From: Hyalella azteca
Taxonomy: Eukaryota; Arthropoda; Malacostraca; Amphipoda; Hyalellidae
Length of the DNA: 64,000 nucleotides
Direction of reading: 5' to 3'
Assembly (NCBI RefSeq): GCF_000764305.2
Contig: NW_025944691.1
Coordinates: 186,001 to 250,000 of the forward strand
Numbering within the stretch: position 1 is the stretch's first letter; each line of letters starts with the position of its first letter. Below, piece by piece: positions 1 through 12,270 of this stretch. Below the pieces are notes generated by a model, which had not been told where the DNA came from, ran no database searches, and was given only the letters and a program-made list of their open reading frames with translations. Position numbers and translations under genes: made by a program.

Positions 1-189
1 CGCACAGGAGCGCAGGTCGTCCGCGGACACGAGCTTCTCCTCCAGGGTCTTCAGGCAGTCGTTGGTTGCGGCGGTGATGGCGCGACGCGTGTAAGTGACG
101 CCTGACTTCGTCGCCAGGGAATGAAAGTTGACGTTGACGGACCGCGACGCGCAGGACGACATGCCAAACTTGGTGCCGTAATGCTTGAC
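1..189 (-). CDS. Internal exon of an unidentified gene leaving the window on the left
   Basis: A GC-rich block surrounded by AT-rich DNA reads open on the minus strand for 63 codons from a CAG acceptor at 190-192 to the window edge. The peptide begins VKHYGTKFGMSSCASRSV and later contains TYTRRAITAATNDCLKTLEE. It contains three cysteines and a helical, polar second half. One other minus-strand frame is also open but gives a strongly biased, arginine-rich peptide, so I prefer this one. The VKHYG start resembles a stretch of the DM4/12-like protein at 63.5 kb, but the similarity stops after about 12 residues and I do not rely on it. I do not recognise the family. Confidence 0.5.
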
Positions 190-351
190 CTGTTTGAGGT
201 AATACTCATTATTATTTAATGAGAACGAGTAAGTATATGCAATTTATTGCGATGGCATTACCCCACAGAAAAGTCGTATTCATATGCAGATAATACAGGG
301 ATCCATTTCACTGTTTTTAGAGAACGAACCGAGCAAAATGCTCATACTCAC

Positions 352-381
352 CGCAAGAGTGTACTCATCAGCGCCGGTTCC
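352..381 (-). CDS. Possible 30-bp micro-exon upstream of the left-edge exon
   Basis: On the minus strand a CTGCAG acceptor is followed by 30 GC-rich bases and then a GCG/GTGAGTATG donor. The ten codons read GTGADEYTLA and join in phase 0 to the exon at 1-189 across a 166-bp intron. The peptide recalls the calcium-binding loop of annexin repeats, but the downstream exon does not look like an annexin. It could be a chance pairing of splice-like sites. Confidence 0.3.
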
Positions 382-389
382 CTGCAGAA

Positions 390-2690
390 GGTCAAGTTTT
401 CATATTAAAAGATGGATAGATGTAGGTACTGAATAAAATAGAAATTTAATTCTAATAAAAAACAATGAACAAGATCAAATTATAAATAAAATGTAGACAG
501 AACTAATTTGATAGATACATAGTTTAAAGTATGATGGTTTGCTATATCTTCCTCAAAAATCTGTGCCTAATTATTTATTCCTATACCGACTAACAGCTTT
601 CAAACTCTTGTGACATAAAGACCTGTCGATCAGTCATAAATATGGATAATTAAAAACCAGACTACCAACACCAACGGGAAATGCAGTGGCAAAAAGTTAT
701 AGAAGGGATTTAATTTGGCATAAAATTTAGTCGAATGAGTGCAAATGGAAAATAAGTATTAAGGACTCTATGCATTATTAAAGGTTGAGGGTGAGTTTTA
801 GGAAAAATGTTCCTAACTTTGTACGTCCATTTCTTAACTGTGAACATGAAGCCTCTAATGCAGCCAACTGAATGTATGCGATGGTCTCAGTTTGTACCTG
901 AGGCGATTTATATGAAAAACAAAATGGCATACAGGCCTTCAAAATATTTATTGATTTATTCCTTGATAAGTGAAATATTCTTTGATAATTGATTTCAATA
1001 TTATTATTGAATTGAAGTTGAACTGAACAGCAATAAATGATGTGGCGTTCTCGTTGAAGAGTTTTAGCGACCATGGCAACCATGAACAAATATTTCCTCG
1101 AGTTACCCACGCAAGTCATTTTCTAAGAACGGGTGTAAATTTTATAGATCACAGCAGTTACCCGTTAATTGAAACTCCCTTTTTTTGTCCATGCTATCTC
1201 GTTTAACATCATTGTCTGGAACCAACTGTAATCTGAAAATGGTTAAATATAAATTACCAAAACATTCAAAATATTAGCACGGACCTAGAGCTTTACAACA
1301 TCAAGTAATCTTATTTTGCCCGAATCTACTGTATTTGCATAACTGTCATATCTAATGTAACCTGGTCACCGTATTTCGATAGGAATAATAGGAGAGCTTC
1401 TCCTGCGTTTAATTTCATAATTTTAAAAACGGATGTATGATACTAGCGCAGTCTAGTCGCAGACATATACGCCTTAGCCGACCCTTAAGGAGCTTCATAT
1501 AAATAAATGTTTGCACGAGTTTGACCGTACACGACTCAAGCGGCACCTACTAGCATCCCCACACCTTACAAGATAAAGGACATGCAACAGCCGGAAATTC
1601 AGTGCCAAGGGATATCTATAAACCTCTACAGTTTGAAAATTGTTACACGTAATAGGCTATTTATTTTTGAGAAAAAATAACTTACTTGGGTTTTTTATGG
1701 ACGGAGGAAGAAAAATCAAACACAAAAATATAAAAATAAAATTGAAAAAGAGTCCAATAACTGCCAGGCCTAATAATGATTTCTTTAAATTAAAAAAATT
1801 ATATTATAATATTATTCTGGATCCGTATTAATTGGAGACTATTCGATTGGGGACTATTTGAAGTCCACTCCCTCCCCCTGAAGCTTCCTTCAGGGTTTTC
1901 ACATTTCTCGTTTTCTCAAAAGAATCATAGGAATAGATGGCGCATGTATTAATGTTCTACATGTGTGCGTAAAGTTTCAGAAAGATCTAACAATTAAGAA
2001 AGATTTTTCCCCAGACCCTCTCCCTTAATTACTACTCACCAAAGTTGACAGGAGGAGACAGACGGAAATTACCAACTTGGCCTTCATGGTGACAGATGGA
2101 CGTTATTATTGAATTTTGAATGTCAACTAACACAAACTGAGACAGTGAAGATGTAAAAGATAAACAACTGTTGAAAAATGCAGTATTAATATTTTAATTA
2201 TATGCTGTGTGAAAACGGAGCTGTAAAATCTATCCTGTAAATTACGATGAATAGATCGGACTTTTTCAATTAGGTAATATCGATCAAATCCTCCGTTTCC
2301 ACATGTACTAGCAAAAATCAACTCACCAGAATACAAGCAAGTCTAAATGTTAATTAATACCGCACTTAACACCAATGCACAACAACAAAATCATGCTCCA
2401 GAAGCGCAGCCAAAAACCATACGTACAAAAGTGTCTCATGAGTACTCAATCATTTCTTTGTACTCTTATCGCTAATTACCCATAAGCAAATAAAGCATAC
2501 AGTCCAACAGAAAATTGACCAGGAAAAAATACAGCACATGAACAAGCAAACATTCGAATAAAATAAAACACACACACAGCACTACCCAATTTACACGAAA
2601 CAGTTATCATGATCTAGAACTCGAGACAGTTAAGATGTAATGTTTCGCAATGTGACCAAGAATTTCGACAATAAATGGCACATCGGATTT
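390..2690. other. Non-coding AT-rich stretch
   Basis: Short ORFs on both strands here resemble no protein I know and lack codon-like composition. I see no tandem repeat, RNA gene or complete mobile element. Confidence 0.4.
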
Positions 2691-2747
2691 GTATACAAGA
2701 TCATCCGTCAAAACCTTAACCCGTCCTTAACCTTAACAAACACTGTC

Positions 2748-5010
2748 TTACAGACACAACTGGATCCCTAAGGGAGAGGCAGTCTCCCTTAGTGGTAGGA
2801 CGTTAAAATCAATAAGCGTATACCTGTAACATGACTGGGCTCTTAAGGGACGGAAAAGTTTTAAACAGCCTTGACCCTGCCACGGAAAGGGATTCTTCCC
2901 GCAGGGATTGAAATCTGACCGCAGATCTGTTACGTAGTGAGGAGATTCTGCACATTCTCCCCCTTCTCTCGTTATGGTATGTCTCAATCCTGAAGGTCTC
3001 GCAATCTAGGTTTGGTGCCATTCCGGTTATCCTTTTCCATGTGTACAGAATGATATACCTCTCCCGTCTTCTCTGCAGTTAGTACAGACCCAGACGCTGC
3101 AACCTCTCACGGTAGTTCAACTCCTCCATCCTTCTGATCCTGGAAGTGAAGGTTAGTTGGACCCCTTCCAGTTGCCGCACTGCGCCGAGTGCGAACGGGG
3201 TCCAGAGCTGGCATTAGTATTTAAGGATAGGTATTACAAGGGCTCTGAAGAGTGTGATGACTGTGTTCATCGGTTCCACTTCTCTCGTTCTAAACGTCCG
3301 CCAGATCCATCTGATATATCGCCTGCCTCTTGCGGTTATTGCCGCTATGTGATCACCAAACTTGACCTGAGTGTTCATCAACTCTCCTAGATTGCGAACG
3401 AGTCGCTTCTCTTCGATTTTAGAGTTGTGAGTTGCCAGGTATCGGTGCTCCATTCCAGCTCTTCCGGTACCTCAGAACCTCAAACATGGTCCCATTGAAC
3501 TGCATGTTGTTCACTTGAGCCCAGTCACATATTGCCGGGAGGTCTTCTCGTAAACTGTCACAGTCCGACCAGTCCCTAATAGTCATTACGGACTGGTAGT
3601 ACTAGTAGTAGTCCTGGCGCGGTCCGCGAATGACGATGCCGTGGCGTGCTTCACTGCTACAGCTATGTCGGTGATGTGAACGAGGGAGGAAGAGGATTGG
3701 GCCGAGTACCATTCCGTGGTACTCCAATCTTCACCCTAGCCTCACTCGATCTCGTGCCTCCAACAACGACAGCTTGTAGTCTTTATGTTAGGAAACTGTG
3801 GATCTATGCCAGCAATTCATCTCCGACCCCCCTAGTCTCAATTTTGGAGTGCTCCTAGTCAAGTGCACTCCATGGTCAAAATTGTCGAACGCTGTCGCGA
3901 AGTTCAAATACACCACGTCCACCCAAGCCCCCTACTCCAGCAGGGCCAGGATTTAGTAATGATGCTCCGGTAACTGAGATAAACAGGATCGATTTCGTCT
4001 AAAACCGTGTTTCCATCTGTTGAAAAGGCCAGCTTCGTCCTGCATCAATCTTCTGGCAACATTCTTCTCAAATACTTTGATTACGTGTGATCTTAATGTA
4101 ACCGGCCTGTAATTTTGGGGTTTATCTCTCGCAACTCCTTTATAGATAGGGGTTATTTGCCCTAATTTTAGGTAACTAGAAACGTTTCCTTCTCTCAATG
4201 TAATTTTCCAGAGTAAAGCCAGAGGGACCTTTAGTGCACCGCCACACTTTTTCAGTAACACTGCAGGGACCCCATCTGGCCTGGGAGCCGAATAAGTCGA
4301 TAATTCTTGGATACTCCTCTCTAGATCTGGTGTTTTAAAATCAATATTCAACAGCACCCGCCTCCCTGGTAGGTCTTGAATGATTCCAATTTCGTTCTAA
4401 TGTCTTGAGTATCGGGGTTAGCTGAATACTTATTCAAACTGCGCTGTTAGCAGTTCGCACATGCCCTGGTCGTCTCCAATAAGGACATCGTTATTTTTCA
4501 GAGGCCCTTCTGAGGCTCTGATTTTGGCCTTTTACAGGGCATATTTGTAGAAAAATTTGGGATTCTCCCGAGCGGCAACCACCGCTCGCGCCTCCGTAAC
4601 TGGTTGTTCAGCCTCATGAGTCCTGTAACTTTCTTCCAGTGTCCTCAATTTTCTCCTTTAGATGTTCCACCCTCCGCCTCTCCATATTCCTGGTGGCGGC
4701 CGTTATTTGGTTGTTCAAACTCGTTCGTTTTTTCATGAGGATCCGTCTGTCCCTTGGAATTATGCGCCGTTTTGCGGTCGTTCTTCCTAGCGTGTGGCGC
4801 GTGCATACCTGCAGTAATACTTCCCACAGCTTGTTCTTGTTCACACTACGAATGGGCCGACCATCAAACTGTGGAGGTGCTTCTACTACCATGCACCGCT
4901 GGCAAGAGCAACTTACTCCCACGTGTGATATGAAAGGACCTGTCAGGTGTTGGTGCGCAGGTGAAAGTGAACTGCTTGCCGCCACGTATAATATGACATA
5001 GGGCGTGGGT
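2748..5010 (-). mobile_element. Decayed CR1/Jockey-type non-LTR retrotransposon (reverse transcriptase region)
   Basis: Read on the minus strand, this block shows in order: a linker between endonuclease and RT with IPRDRRILMKKR (about 4830-4650); an RT core with TYSAPRPDGVPAVLLKKC, ITPIYKG, QNYRPVTL and WKHGFRRNRSCLSQL (4357-3953); a degenerate YLNFATAFD motif (about 3930-3900); then RT thumb and C-terminal motifs (LREDLLAICDWAQVNN, MEELNYRERLQRL, LQRRRERYIILYTWKR) down to about 2800. It is dead: the YLDF-type motif has Asn in place of the catalytic Asp, the FADD box near 3630 is broken by a frameshift after FAD, and stops interrupt the frame (one near 3080). The endonuclease domain is not visible. 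The motif order and the 'LQRRRERY' signature place it with CR1/Jockey-like LINEs; the clade is not certain. Confidence 0.85.
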
Positions 5011-5524
5011 GTACGTGGCACGGGAAAGTGACGCGTGTGAATGAATGTGCTAATATACATTTTTCATCTCTCCTCATATACAGTTTATCATTAGTCCAGC
5101 TTAATATTTATTCATCTGTTCACATTGTTCTATGGTAGAAGTGTGTATTGTAGGGTAGAATTATAACATTTTATGTAGTATGTTGTGTGTATTATATTTA
5201 TATTTTTTCGCCAGTCTCACGCTAGCCCCATATCTTAGTGGGATTTAGTAGCTTTTCATCTTAGATGTATAATGCATATAAGTTTCGCCAAATTTCCTCT
5301 ATATTATCATTATTAATTTTAGTGGATTTATCGCTGGCTGACGAGGTTCCTCACTCAGCGGCGGAATGATCCGAGAGTCAGTACGTGAGAGTTACACCTG
5401 TGTGGAGGGAGGCATGTCCCGACATGCTGCTTTTGTCGCGATATCTCCTGTTGTACGTGTATTTCTGAATCTAAATAAAGACTTTTCTATTGTTCCATAT
5501 GCGGAGTTACTGAACCAAACCCGA
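5011..5524. other. Stretch without recognised features
   Basis: AT-rich DNA between the LINE remnant and the next degenerate repeat. No exon-like or repeat structure is clear. Confidence 0.4.
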
Positions 5525-6155
5525 CTACACTATATACAGTTTTTCATAAGTCGACAATTACATTTTTCATTATCCAGCATTTACATGTTTTCATTAGTCA
5601 ATATTTAAGCTTTTGTTAATCCGCATTTGTTTTTTCATGAGGCAACACTTACAGTTATCCCACAGTCCACATTTATAGTTTTACAACATTAAACAATTTT
5701 CCATTTAAATTAGTCCACATTAATAATTTTTATCAGTCCACTTCTACAATCTACATTAGAGCACATTTGTAGTTTTTCGTCATTCTATATATACCATTTT
5801 CATCAGTCCACTTTTACATTTTCAACAACTCACACTTACAACGCTTTATCAGTCCAGACTCAAATTATTCATTAGTCCTTCATATTAGCTTGCATCAATC
5901 CACACCAAGCTTCTTATCAGTCCATATTTACATTTTTCATCTATATACATTGTTATGTTGCATTAATCCGCATTCGAAAATTTCTCATCAGTCCTAATTT
6001 ACATTATTAATCAGCACTCTTTAACAGTTTTTCATCCCTACACGTTTTCATTCATTCATCAGTCCAGGTTTACATTAATTCATTTGTCCACGTTAACAGT
6101 TTTTCATCAGTCTGCGTTGAAATCTTTTCACTAGTTCACGTTTACATTTTTACAA
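5525..6155. repeat. Degenerate tandem repeat with a TTTTCATCAGTCCACATT-like core
   Basis: Variants of 'ttttcatcagtcca' followed by 'cattta/cagt' recur about every 25-35 bases, with many substitutions and small indels. This looks like an old minisatellite that has lost its regular period. Confidence 0.65.
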
Positions 6156-6178
6156 CACTTCTCTTTAACTTCACTTCT

Positions 6179-6182
<4 letters not shown>

Positions 6183-6231
<49 letters not shown>

Positions 6232-6232
6232 G
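6183..6232. repeat. (TGTC)n microsatellite
   Basis: About twelve uninterrupted copies of TGTC. Confidence 0.95.
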
Positions 6233-6530
6233 CTACAAATCTTGTAATCAAAATTTAATACACTTCTACTTATCCTATCGATCTGAAATTTTGCCCACTT
6301 GTGTAAAGTTGGAGACAATGCATGAATCAAATGTCAAAATAAATGATTTAGAAATTAAAAAAAAAAAAATTTCAAAATTAAAAAAATTGAAAAAATAATT
6401 TTGTCAGCTACCAATCTTATAACTGATATTTGACACATTTTTACCTGTCTAATTGATCTGAAAATTTGCACACTGGTGTGAAATCAGAGGCAATGCACGA
6501 ATCAATTAACAGAATAAATAATTTTGAAAA
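6230..6530. repeat. Diverged tandem duplication, about 175-bp unit
   Basis: A segment with 'ctacaaatcttgtaatc ... gatctgaaattttgcccact ... caatgcatgaatcaa' at 6232-6350 recurs in mutated form at about 6408-6525 ('ctaccaatcttataac ... gatctgaaaatttgcacact ... caatgcacgaatcaa'). Confidence 0.7.
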
Positions 6531-7900
6531 AAATTTATATATTAAAAAAATTTAGATGTATTTAAAAAATTGAAAATGTAATTTTTTTAATTTTCGAAAA
6601 TTAGATGAGAAATTCATTGTACATCTGTAAGATTGGAAATACTGGATTCTTTGGAAGTGTTGTCTTTAAAAAGTAATTTTTAAACGTATATTATTATCAG
6701 TATAATTAAATTGAATATTCAATTACATTCTAATCAAATTAACTTGAAAAACATTCTCTGTCGGTTATAATAATTTTATTGCAATAGTATTCATGAATAT
6801 TGCCCTGATTAACGATTATTGGAGTTACGTCAGCCTTTGAAGAAGTTTAGCATTTGTGGTAAACACAATTTATTAACTATCAGCATCTTAAATCTTCTGA
6901 ATTTCTATTATTTTCGCAGTTCCTGTCGTAATATAAATTAGGTTTAGGAAATTACAGAAGTGAATTTAAAATTAGAAAGGCACGATTAATGAGTAAAAGA
7001 CGGGAAAACTTGAAAAATTAAATGTAAATATTGAGGTCTTTGAATGAAAAAGTGTCATCATTCGAGAAATGTTAGCTTGAATTAACGACATTTATTTTTT
7101 CTTTGATGGAAATATAGCCTCTAATAATAATGAACCTGCATAAGTATATGGAATTCAAATTCTATTCTGTGAACAATTTAGAAACATAGAACATCAATGA
7201 TGATTGGACCTCCACTATGATTTTCAGTATAATAATAAGAAACATGAAACTTAGATTATATATTATAAATTCATCCTAATTTGCGTTTATAATCTTGATT
7301 TTATAAAATGAGAGCTAATTTACCATACAAAATAATTGATAATTAATCAAAAGATTTACAATTCACTCTACTTAATGTATTACATTTTGGTTTAGATAAG
7401 TCATTCCATCTAGTCATGTGATGAACCCATTAAAAATATCAGAACAAGTGATTTATGATGGAGGTGAATTAAGCCTAATAGAAGGTCGTGCATTTTTACG
7501 ATATAGTCGGTATGTGAGGGAAAAAAATATCTTATACTTTTTTTTAGGAATAGAAAGCCTTAATGAGAGATGTTCAAATAGAGGTCATGTTTAATTGAAT
7601 AAGTATCAATCAGTTGCAGAATGATGAAGTTATATTTGCCATAAGGTTCACATTCTCTCCACCAAAATAATTCAGCTGATAATTCTAGGGAATATATTAG
7701 AAAAAACTTTGGAAAGGATTTTATAAATGAAGCATTTTTTAATGTTCTATAAGTGGAAAGACGATAACAAAAATAAATAGAAGAACCATTTTGTATTCCA
7801 TTCTCCAAGCCTTAGGTGTCTCATAATTGAAAGATCGAACTGCGGAAAACGTCATTCCGCAATAGATCTGTGGTTGCTATGGAAGAAATTTATTGAATTT
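6531..7900. other. Non-coding AT-rich stretch
   Basis: No exon, RNA gene or repeat was recognised. Several A- and T-runs are present. Confidence 0.4.
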
Positions 7901-7904
7901 ATTT

Positions 7905-8400
7905 TAGTATCGGCACTGAAGAAAAATGCCCATGGTCTGTTGCCGATTTTTGTTCGTGACTTGATTCACAAGGGACCGGCCTTTGAAACCCAATCTTTCC
8001 ATAACTGACGATTGATTGAGATAGCTGCTGGACTTATTGCCTGATCCGTAATTTGCTAGGCATTTTAAGACTGAACATATGCTCCTAAACGCTGTTTTTT
8101 TAGTTTATAGCCGTGGCCCCTGGTGTTGGTTCTTGTTTCAAATTCTAGTAATCCTTCTGGGACCTTGTATAAGCCATGAGTATACTTGTATACTTCAATG
8201 AGGACACCACGCAGACGTCGATAACTGAGCCTCGGAAGTTTTATAATATTTAATCTTTCTTCATAAGGCTTGCCTTTAAGAAAAAGACGTCTGCGTGGCG
8301 TCGTCCGTCCTTTTAAACCCGAAATTATCCTTGTTGCTCTTTGAACCCTCTCGACTGAATTTTTATCCTTTTCCGATTTTGATGACCACACCTCGTTTCC
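7905..8400 (-). mobile_element. 3' end of a second CR1-like LINE family
   Basis: On the minus strand, 8391-8065 encodes the typical RT C-terminus of CR1-type elements: VERVQRATRIISGLKG, PYEERLNIIKLPRLSYRRLRG, VYKYTHGLY and NTRGHGYKLKKQR. A stop follows, then a 3' UTR of about 140 bases ending near 7905. That UTR recurs at 53756-53875 (minus) and, more diverged, at 40100-40290 (plus), which marks it as the tail of a dispersed family. The copy is 5'-truncated, as is usual for LINEs, and the coding part carries an insertion between the GLKG and PYEER motifs. Confidence 0.8.
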
Positions 8401-8439
8401 AAACTCAAGGTTCGGACGACAGCGACAAACAACAGTTTC

Positions 8440-8505
8440 ATCGCTTACTTAATTAACAGTTAATTTCTGATCGTATTTAATTAACAGTTAATTTCTGATT
8501 GTACA
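8440..8505. repeat. Short tandem duplication (about 30 bp x 2)
   Basis: 'ttaattaacagttaatttctgat' occurs twice in direct succession; each copy holds the palindromic core TTAACAGTTAA. Confidence 0.8.
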
Positions 8506-8536
8506 CAACTACGGTAAACTGAATACATTGAAAAGA

Positions 8537-8750
8537 TACAGGGTGTCCTGCAAAAATGTCCCAGAAATATTATTTGTCTTATTTCCCGCTTTGAATTAGC
8601 AAATTCACCTTCATTTTGTTTTCACAATGTATATCTTTTTCATAAATGTATTCTGAATTGGAAACAATAAATTCTAAATAAATTATGTTAATTTGAAGCG
8701 GAGGCAATCATTTAAAAATTCGGTGGACATTTTTGCATGACACTCTGTAT
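8537..8750. mobile_element. Inverted-repeat element (MITE-like), about 210 bp
   Basis: The ends are near-perfect inverted repeats: 'acagggtgtcctgcaaaaat' at the left and, on the opposite strand at the right, 'acagagtgtcatgcaaaaat'. The AT-rich interior has no coding capacity. Size and structure fit a non-autonomous DNA transposon. Confidence 0.75.
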
Positions 8751-10556
8751 ATTAATCCTATATTTATAAATGGTCCCGAAACTTCACCACAATTTCACTT
8801 TGTTGGTGATGAGCGCAACTACGAACAAGCAACCAAGTATATTATTTATTTACCGCGTCGGACTATCCGCTAAGAACGACTATTTAAGACAACCAAACCG
8901 AACACAGCGCATCCTCGAAGTGAAGCAGACTGAAGTGTTGCTTCAGACATGAGCAGATGGAGCTGGAGTGGATCTATTTAAAATAACAATTATTCACTTT
9001 CATTTACAGCTGCGCTCAGAATTGTTTACGACCTGGAATTGTTGGTAGTATCACTTCCGCGTTATTCATAGGTAATTTTGTAGCTTCATCACAAGCTTAT
9101 TCATGGCTAACTCTAGCTAAGTAAATTAATGCATTTTTACTGGAGAATCGACAATATCCGTGTATTTCGTCAACTTAAATTGGTTGAAGAAAAATGTGAG
9201 ACCGCTGAATAATTAATTTATTATCTGCTCCCACAGATTTCTGAGGCCTTGAATCTTGTAACATTTTCAAAATTTCTGTTTCATGTTCAATATATTATTT
9301 AAAATAGTAAATCGGATATTATATTCCTGATTTTAGAATCAATTATATGAATCTAAGCAGCTCAGTTTGTCTGGTAGTTCGGAATAGTGTAATACATTTC
9401 ACGCTCCCTGTCAGACACAAATGATAACTGTGATCAGAATCGAGATATTTCGGTGATTAACTTTGACTTCCGTGATTGCTCTCACACTGACCATCATTTG
9501 GATACGAGTAAAGTTGCTTCCTCATTGCAGCTCATAACAAGCAAGTGTTCACGCTTTGATGTAAAGTGCGTTATACCCGTAAAGTTCAATCCAACTGAAC
9601 TTTTAACAAAGACTTCTATCATATGAAGTTAAATCTATGACCTTCAGCTGAGAAACGAATAAATGTATTCAATGTCCAACATGCACATGAAATCTTCTCA
9701 CTCAGTATCTGTTGATGTTATATTGTTCTCTATAATTGACTCTAAAATCTCTATCGCCGAACAAAGGTTCCGATCTTGCAGGAGACTCTTGATATTGCCA
9801 CTCAGGTTACGAACCGTGAATCCATAAAATTTCTGTTCATATATGTTCTGAAATATTTGAGATATTTTCCAGGAAGTTTGAGAAGAACCGTTGAAATCAT
9901 GAAGTACATGATTTTTTTTTCAAACATCAAATGAATGAAGATTCTTCCGAATCTTACCGTTTGAAAATGAGTGAAGTCAAAGCTCAATTTCACACAAAAT
10001 AATTCCTAGAAATTCCAATAAATATTCTAGTCTGGTGAATATTGTATATTTCCTAATTCTCGATATTGTAACTTCATTCGAGTTCGTGCTGATTACATTT
10101 GTTATAGTTACACAGTAAATTTATACATAGTACAGTAAATTTACTTATATATATCTACATGCAGTAATTTATCTACAGTAAATTTGTTATAGCTACACTA
10201 AGTCACTGCGTTGTTCCGTTGATTAATAGAATTTCGAGTTTAATGTTAGATATGAAATACCATTATCTTCTATCCTCTTTAAATTTTTAACAGCTAACGT
10301 TTGTCAAACTTATTTTCGATGCATTTGAACATTTCTAGGGGAAATAATTATGTTCTATACACAAGAAATGCTAATTTTGACTTGGCAATTAAAGAAATGG
10401 TAATTTTGCCTTAGCAATTAGTTATTCGCGTGTTTATGAACTTTTGAAGGAGCTGGTAATCAGAACATTTTGTAAGAACATTGCTATATTTATTTCTGCT
10501 TATTTTTCACTTAATTTCTAGGTTTTATTCTTTTAAAGATCCGAAATAATATTAAC
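8751..10556. other. Stretch without genes
   Basis: AT-rich DNA. Short direct repeats of 'acagtaaattta' lie at 10110-10195. No coding exon was recognised. Confidence 0.4.
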
Positions 10557-11068
10557 TACCCAGTTAAAATTTTGAGCCGAGACCGGCGCCGGGTTTAGCC
10601 GGGCTGGTCGCGCTTTAGCAGGATGGAGCCGTGAAACTATAACCGGCCATCTATCCCTAAAACTGCGCTGCGCCATGGCTGATATAGAGACAAAATTCTA
10701 GCAGCTCGGCAGGGACGGAGCTCTGCGCTGTTTTAGCGCTGGTACTTGGGATTGCCCGGCAGGGAGCTGTACAGAGCAGATACGCAGGCCGTGTATGGGG
10801 GGGTTTTGAGAGAGGGAGGAGTGGTAGGGGTTGGAAACAGTGACGGGAGAATGAACTTCATCCTCCATCTAGTTCAAAAGGGCTGCGTGACGGCAGGACA
10901 GAGCACACCTGGGCAGGTACTCAGAAGCTAATTAGCGCTGATACGCGGCTGGCGATATCGTCTCTAAAGCGGACATTTCTGCTCTATCGCTGCTCTGTCG
11001 CGTCTCTACGCCGGCTCTGCAGCCGGCGACGGCCTGCTCTATTCCCTGCCCTAAATTTTAACTGGGTA
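10557..11068. mobile_element. GC-rich terminal-inverted-repeat element (512 bp)
   Basis: Begins TACCCAGTTAAAATTT and ends with the exact inverse AAATTTTAACTGGGTA, a 16-bp terminal inverted repeat that includes TA at both edges. The interior is far more GC-rich than the flanks and full of short CCGG/GCCGGC inverted motifs, for example 'gccgagaccggcgccgggtt' at one side and 'ccggctctgcagccggcg' at the other. The ORFs inside are not convincing. It looks like a non-autonomous DNA transposon. Confidence 0.8.
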
Positions 11069-11284
11069 ATATGTATTTTGATGCAATATTCCACTTGAAT
11101 AAATACATAAAACTTATGTGAAGCATCATCCTGGAAATTTGACGGCGCAGTTGCAACGTTCGCAGTTTCCTGATAGTGGCACATATTTTGCCGTCAGTTT
11201 ATATCAATTAATATCTACATTGTGGTGTCGGCAAAGTAGATAAGCGCAAGTTCGGCCAGTTGCAATTTTATATTTCGCAGCAAT

Positions 11285-11352
11285 TTTACAGCGATCTGAA
11301 ACTCAGACCCGCAATTCACTGCTACAATCTTGGTGCGCTAACCGGTGTACGA
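11285..11352 (-). mobile_element. Fragment of a tRNA-like SINE head
   Basis: 'cgcaattcactgctacaatc ttggtgcgctaaccgg' closely resembles the head of the SINE at 60.48-60.61 kb. Only the fragment is present. Confidence 0.45.
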
Positions 11353-12084
11353 AGATTGTACGAAGATTTACTATGAAGCAAACAATGCATGCGATTTGTG
11401 TTGTGTATCACGAATATATTCACTTCATTGAATATATTATTGACTCTGACAAAAGCAAAACATATCTGAAGATGTTGTAGAACCCACAGCTAGAGCGGTG
11501 AATTGCTAGACAATGTGGAGGGGGGAAGCGCTTTTCCTATAATTTTATAATTTTAAATTGTATCAAAATAATTATTTAAATTTCAATAACGTTATTGGGA
11601 ATTTATAAATATTAGGCAGGAATTTATATGCATATAGAAAGATTAAGCTCAGTCGACTGTTGCGAGTGAATCATGCGTCAAATTATACTAAAATTGTTCT
11701 GAAAAACAATAGTAGATCATAAAATTGAACAGTGTTGTATTTACATTGTCATTTAATCAAACAATAAAAATATCAATAATGAAGGCGAAGCACCTACACA
11801 GCCACCTACCGTGGCCAGAAGCACCTACACACGAGGCAAATAGCACGGTGAAAATTGGCGGTTCGAATTTATGTGCACCATTTTATCAAGAAGAGTCCGT
11901 CGGACCGTGCGGCATGAGGACATAAATCCACTGGTATTGTATGCCTAAATAACTCTGTACACCTGACATGTATAATTTACGATTATTTATTTATACGAAT
12001 ATATAATTTATAGTATTATTATATTATTAATAATAATTATTATTATGTTATTAATAATTATTTTTGTACAATAGAATAAATAAA
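11353..12084. other. Stretch without genes
   Basis: AT-rich DNA with a (TAT/TAATAAT)-type run near 12000-12060. Nothing else was recognised. Confidence 0.4.
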
Positions 12085-12270
12085 GAGTTAATCACATGTT
12101 GCGGTTGAATTAAATCGAAATGAATTTGTGTAAGGTTTCAATAGGATGCGAAATTATGAAGTTACTGCGCTTAGCAGCAGCAAGGTTACTTCCATAATAA
12201 CACAAGCCAACTGCACTGCGGATGAAACCTGCTACGATTTGTGTTGTTTTGAGGCGGCGCTGTATTCTTG
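12085..12270 (+). mobile_element. Dispersed element, copy 1 (inverted copy at 20.5 kb)
   Basis: About 170 bases, including 'ggatgcgaaattatgaagtt', 'agcagcagcaaggttacttc', 'cactgcggatgaaacctg' and 'cgatttgtgttgttttga', recur in reverse orientation at 20505-20680. The right end runs straight into the 21-bp array that follows. The element type is unknown. Confidence 0.75.

Noticed and set aside
352..381. Annexin repeat
   Set aside because: GTGADEYTL looks like an annexin loop, but the next exon has none of the helices of an annexin repeat.
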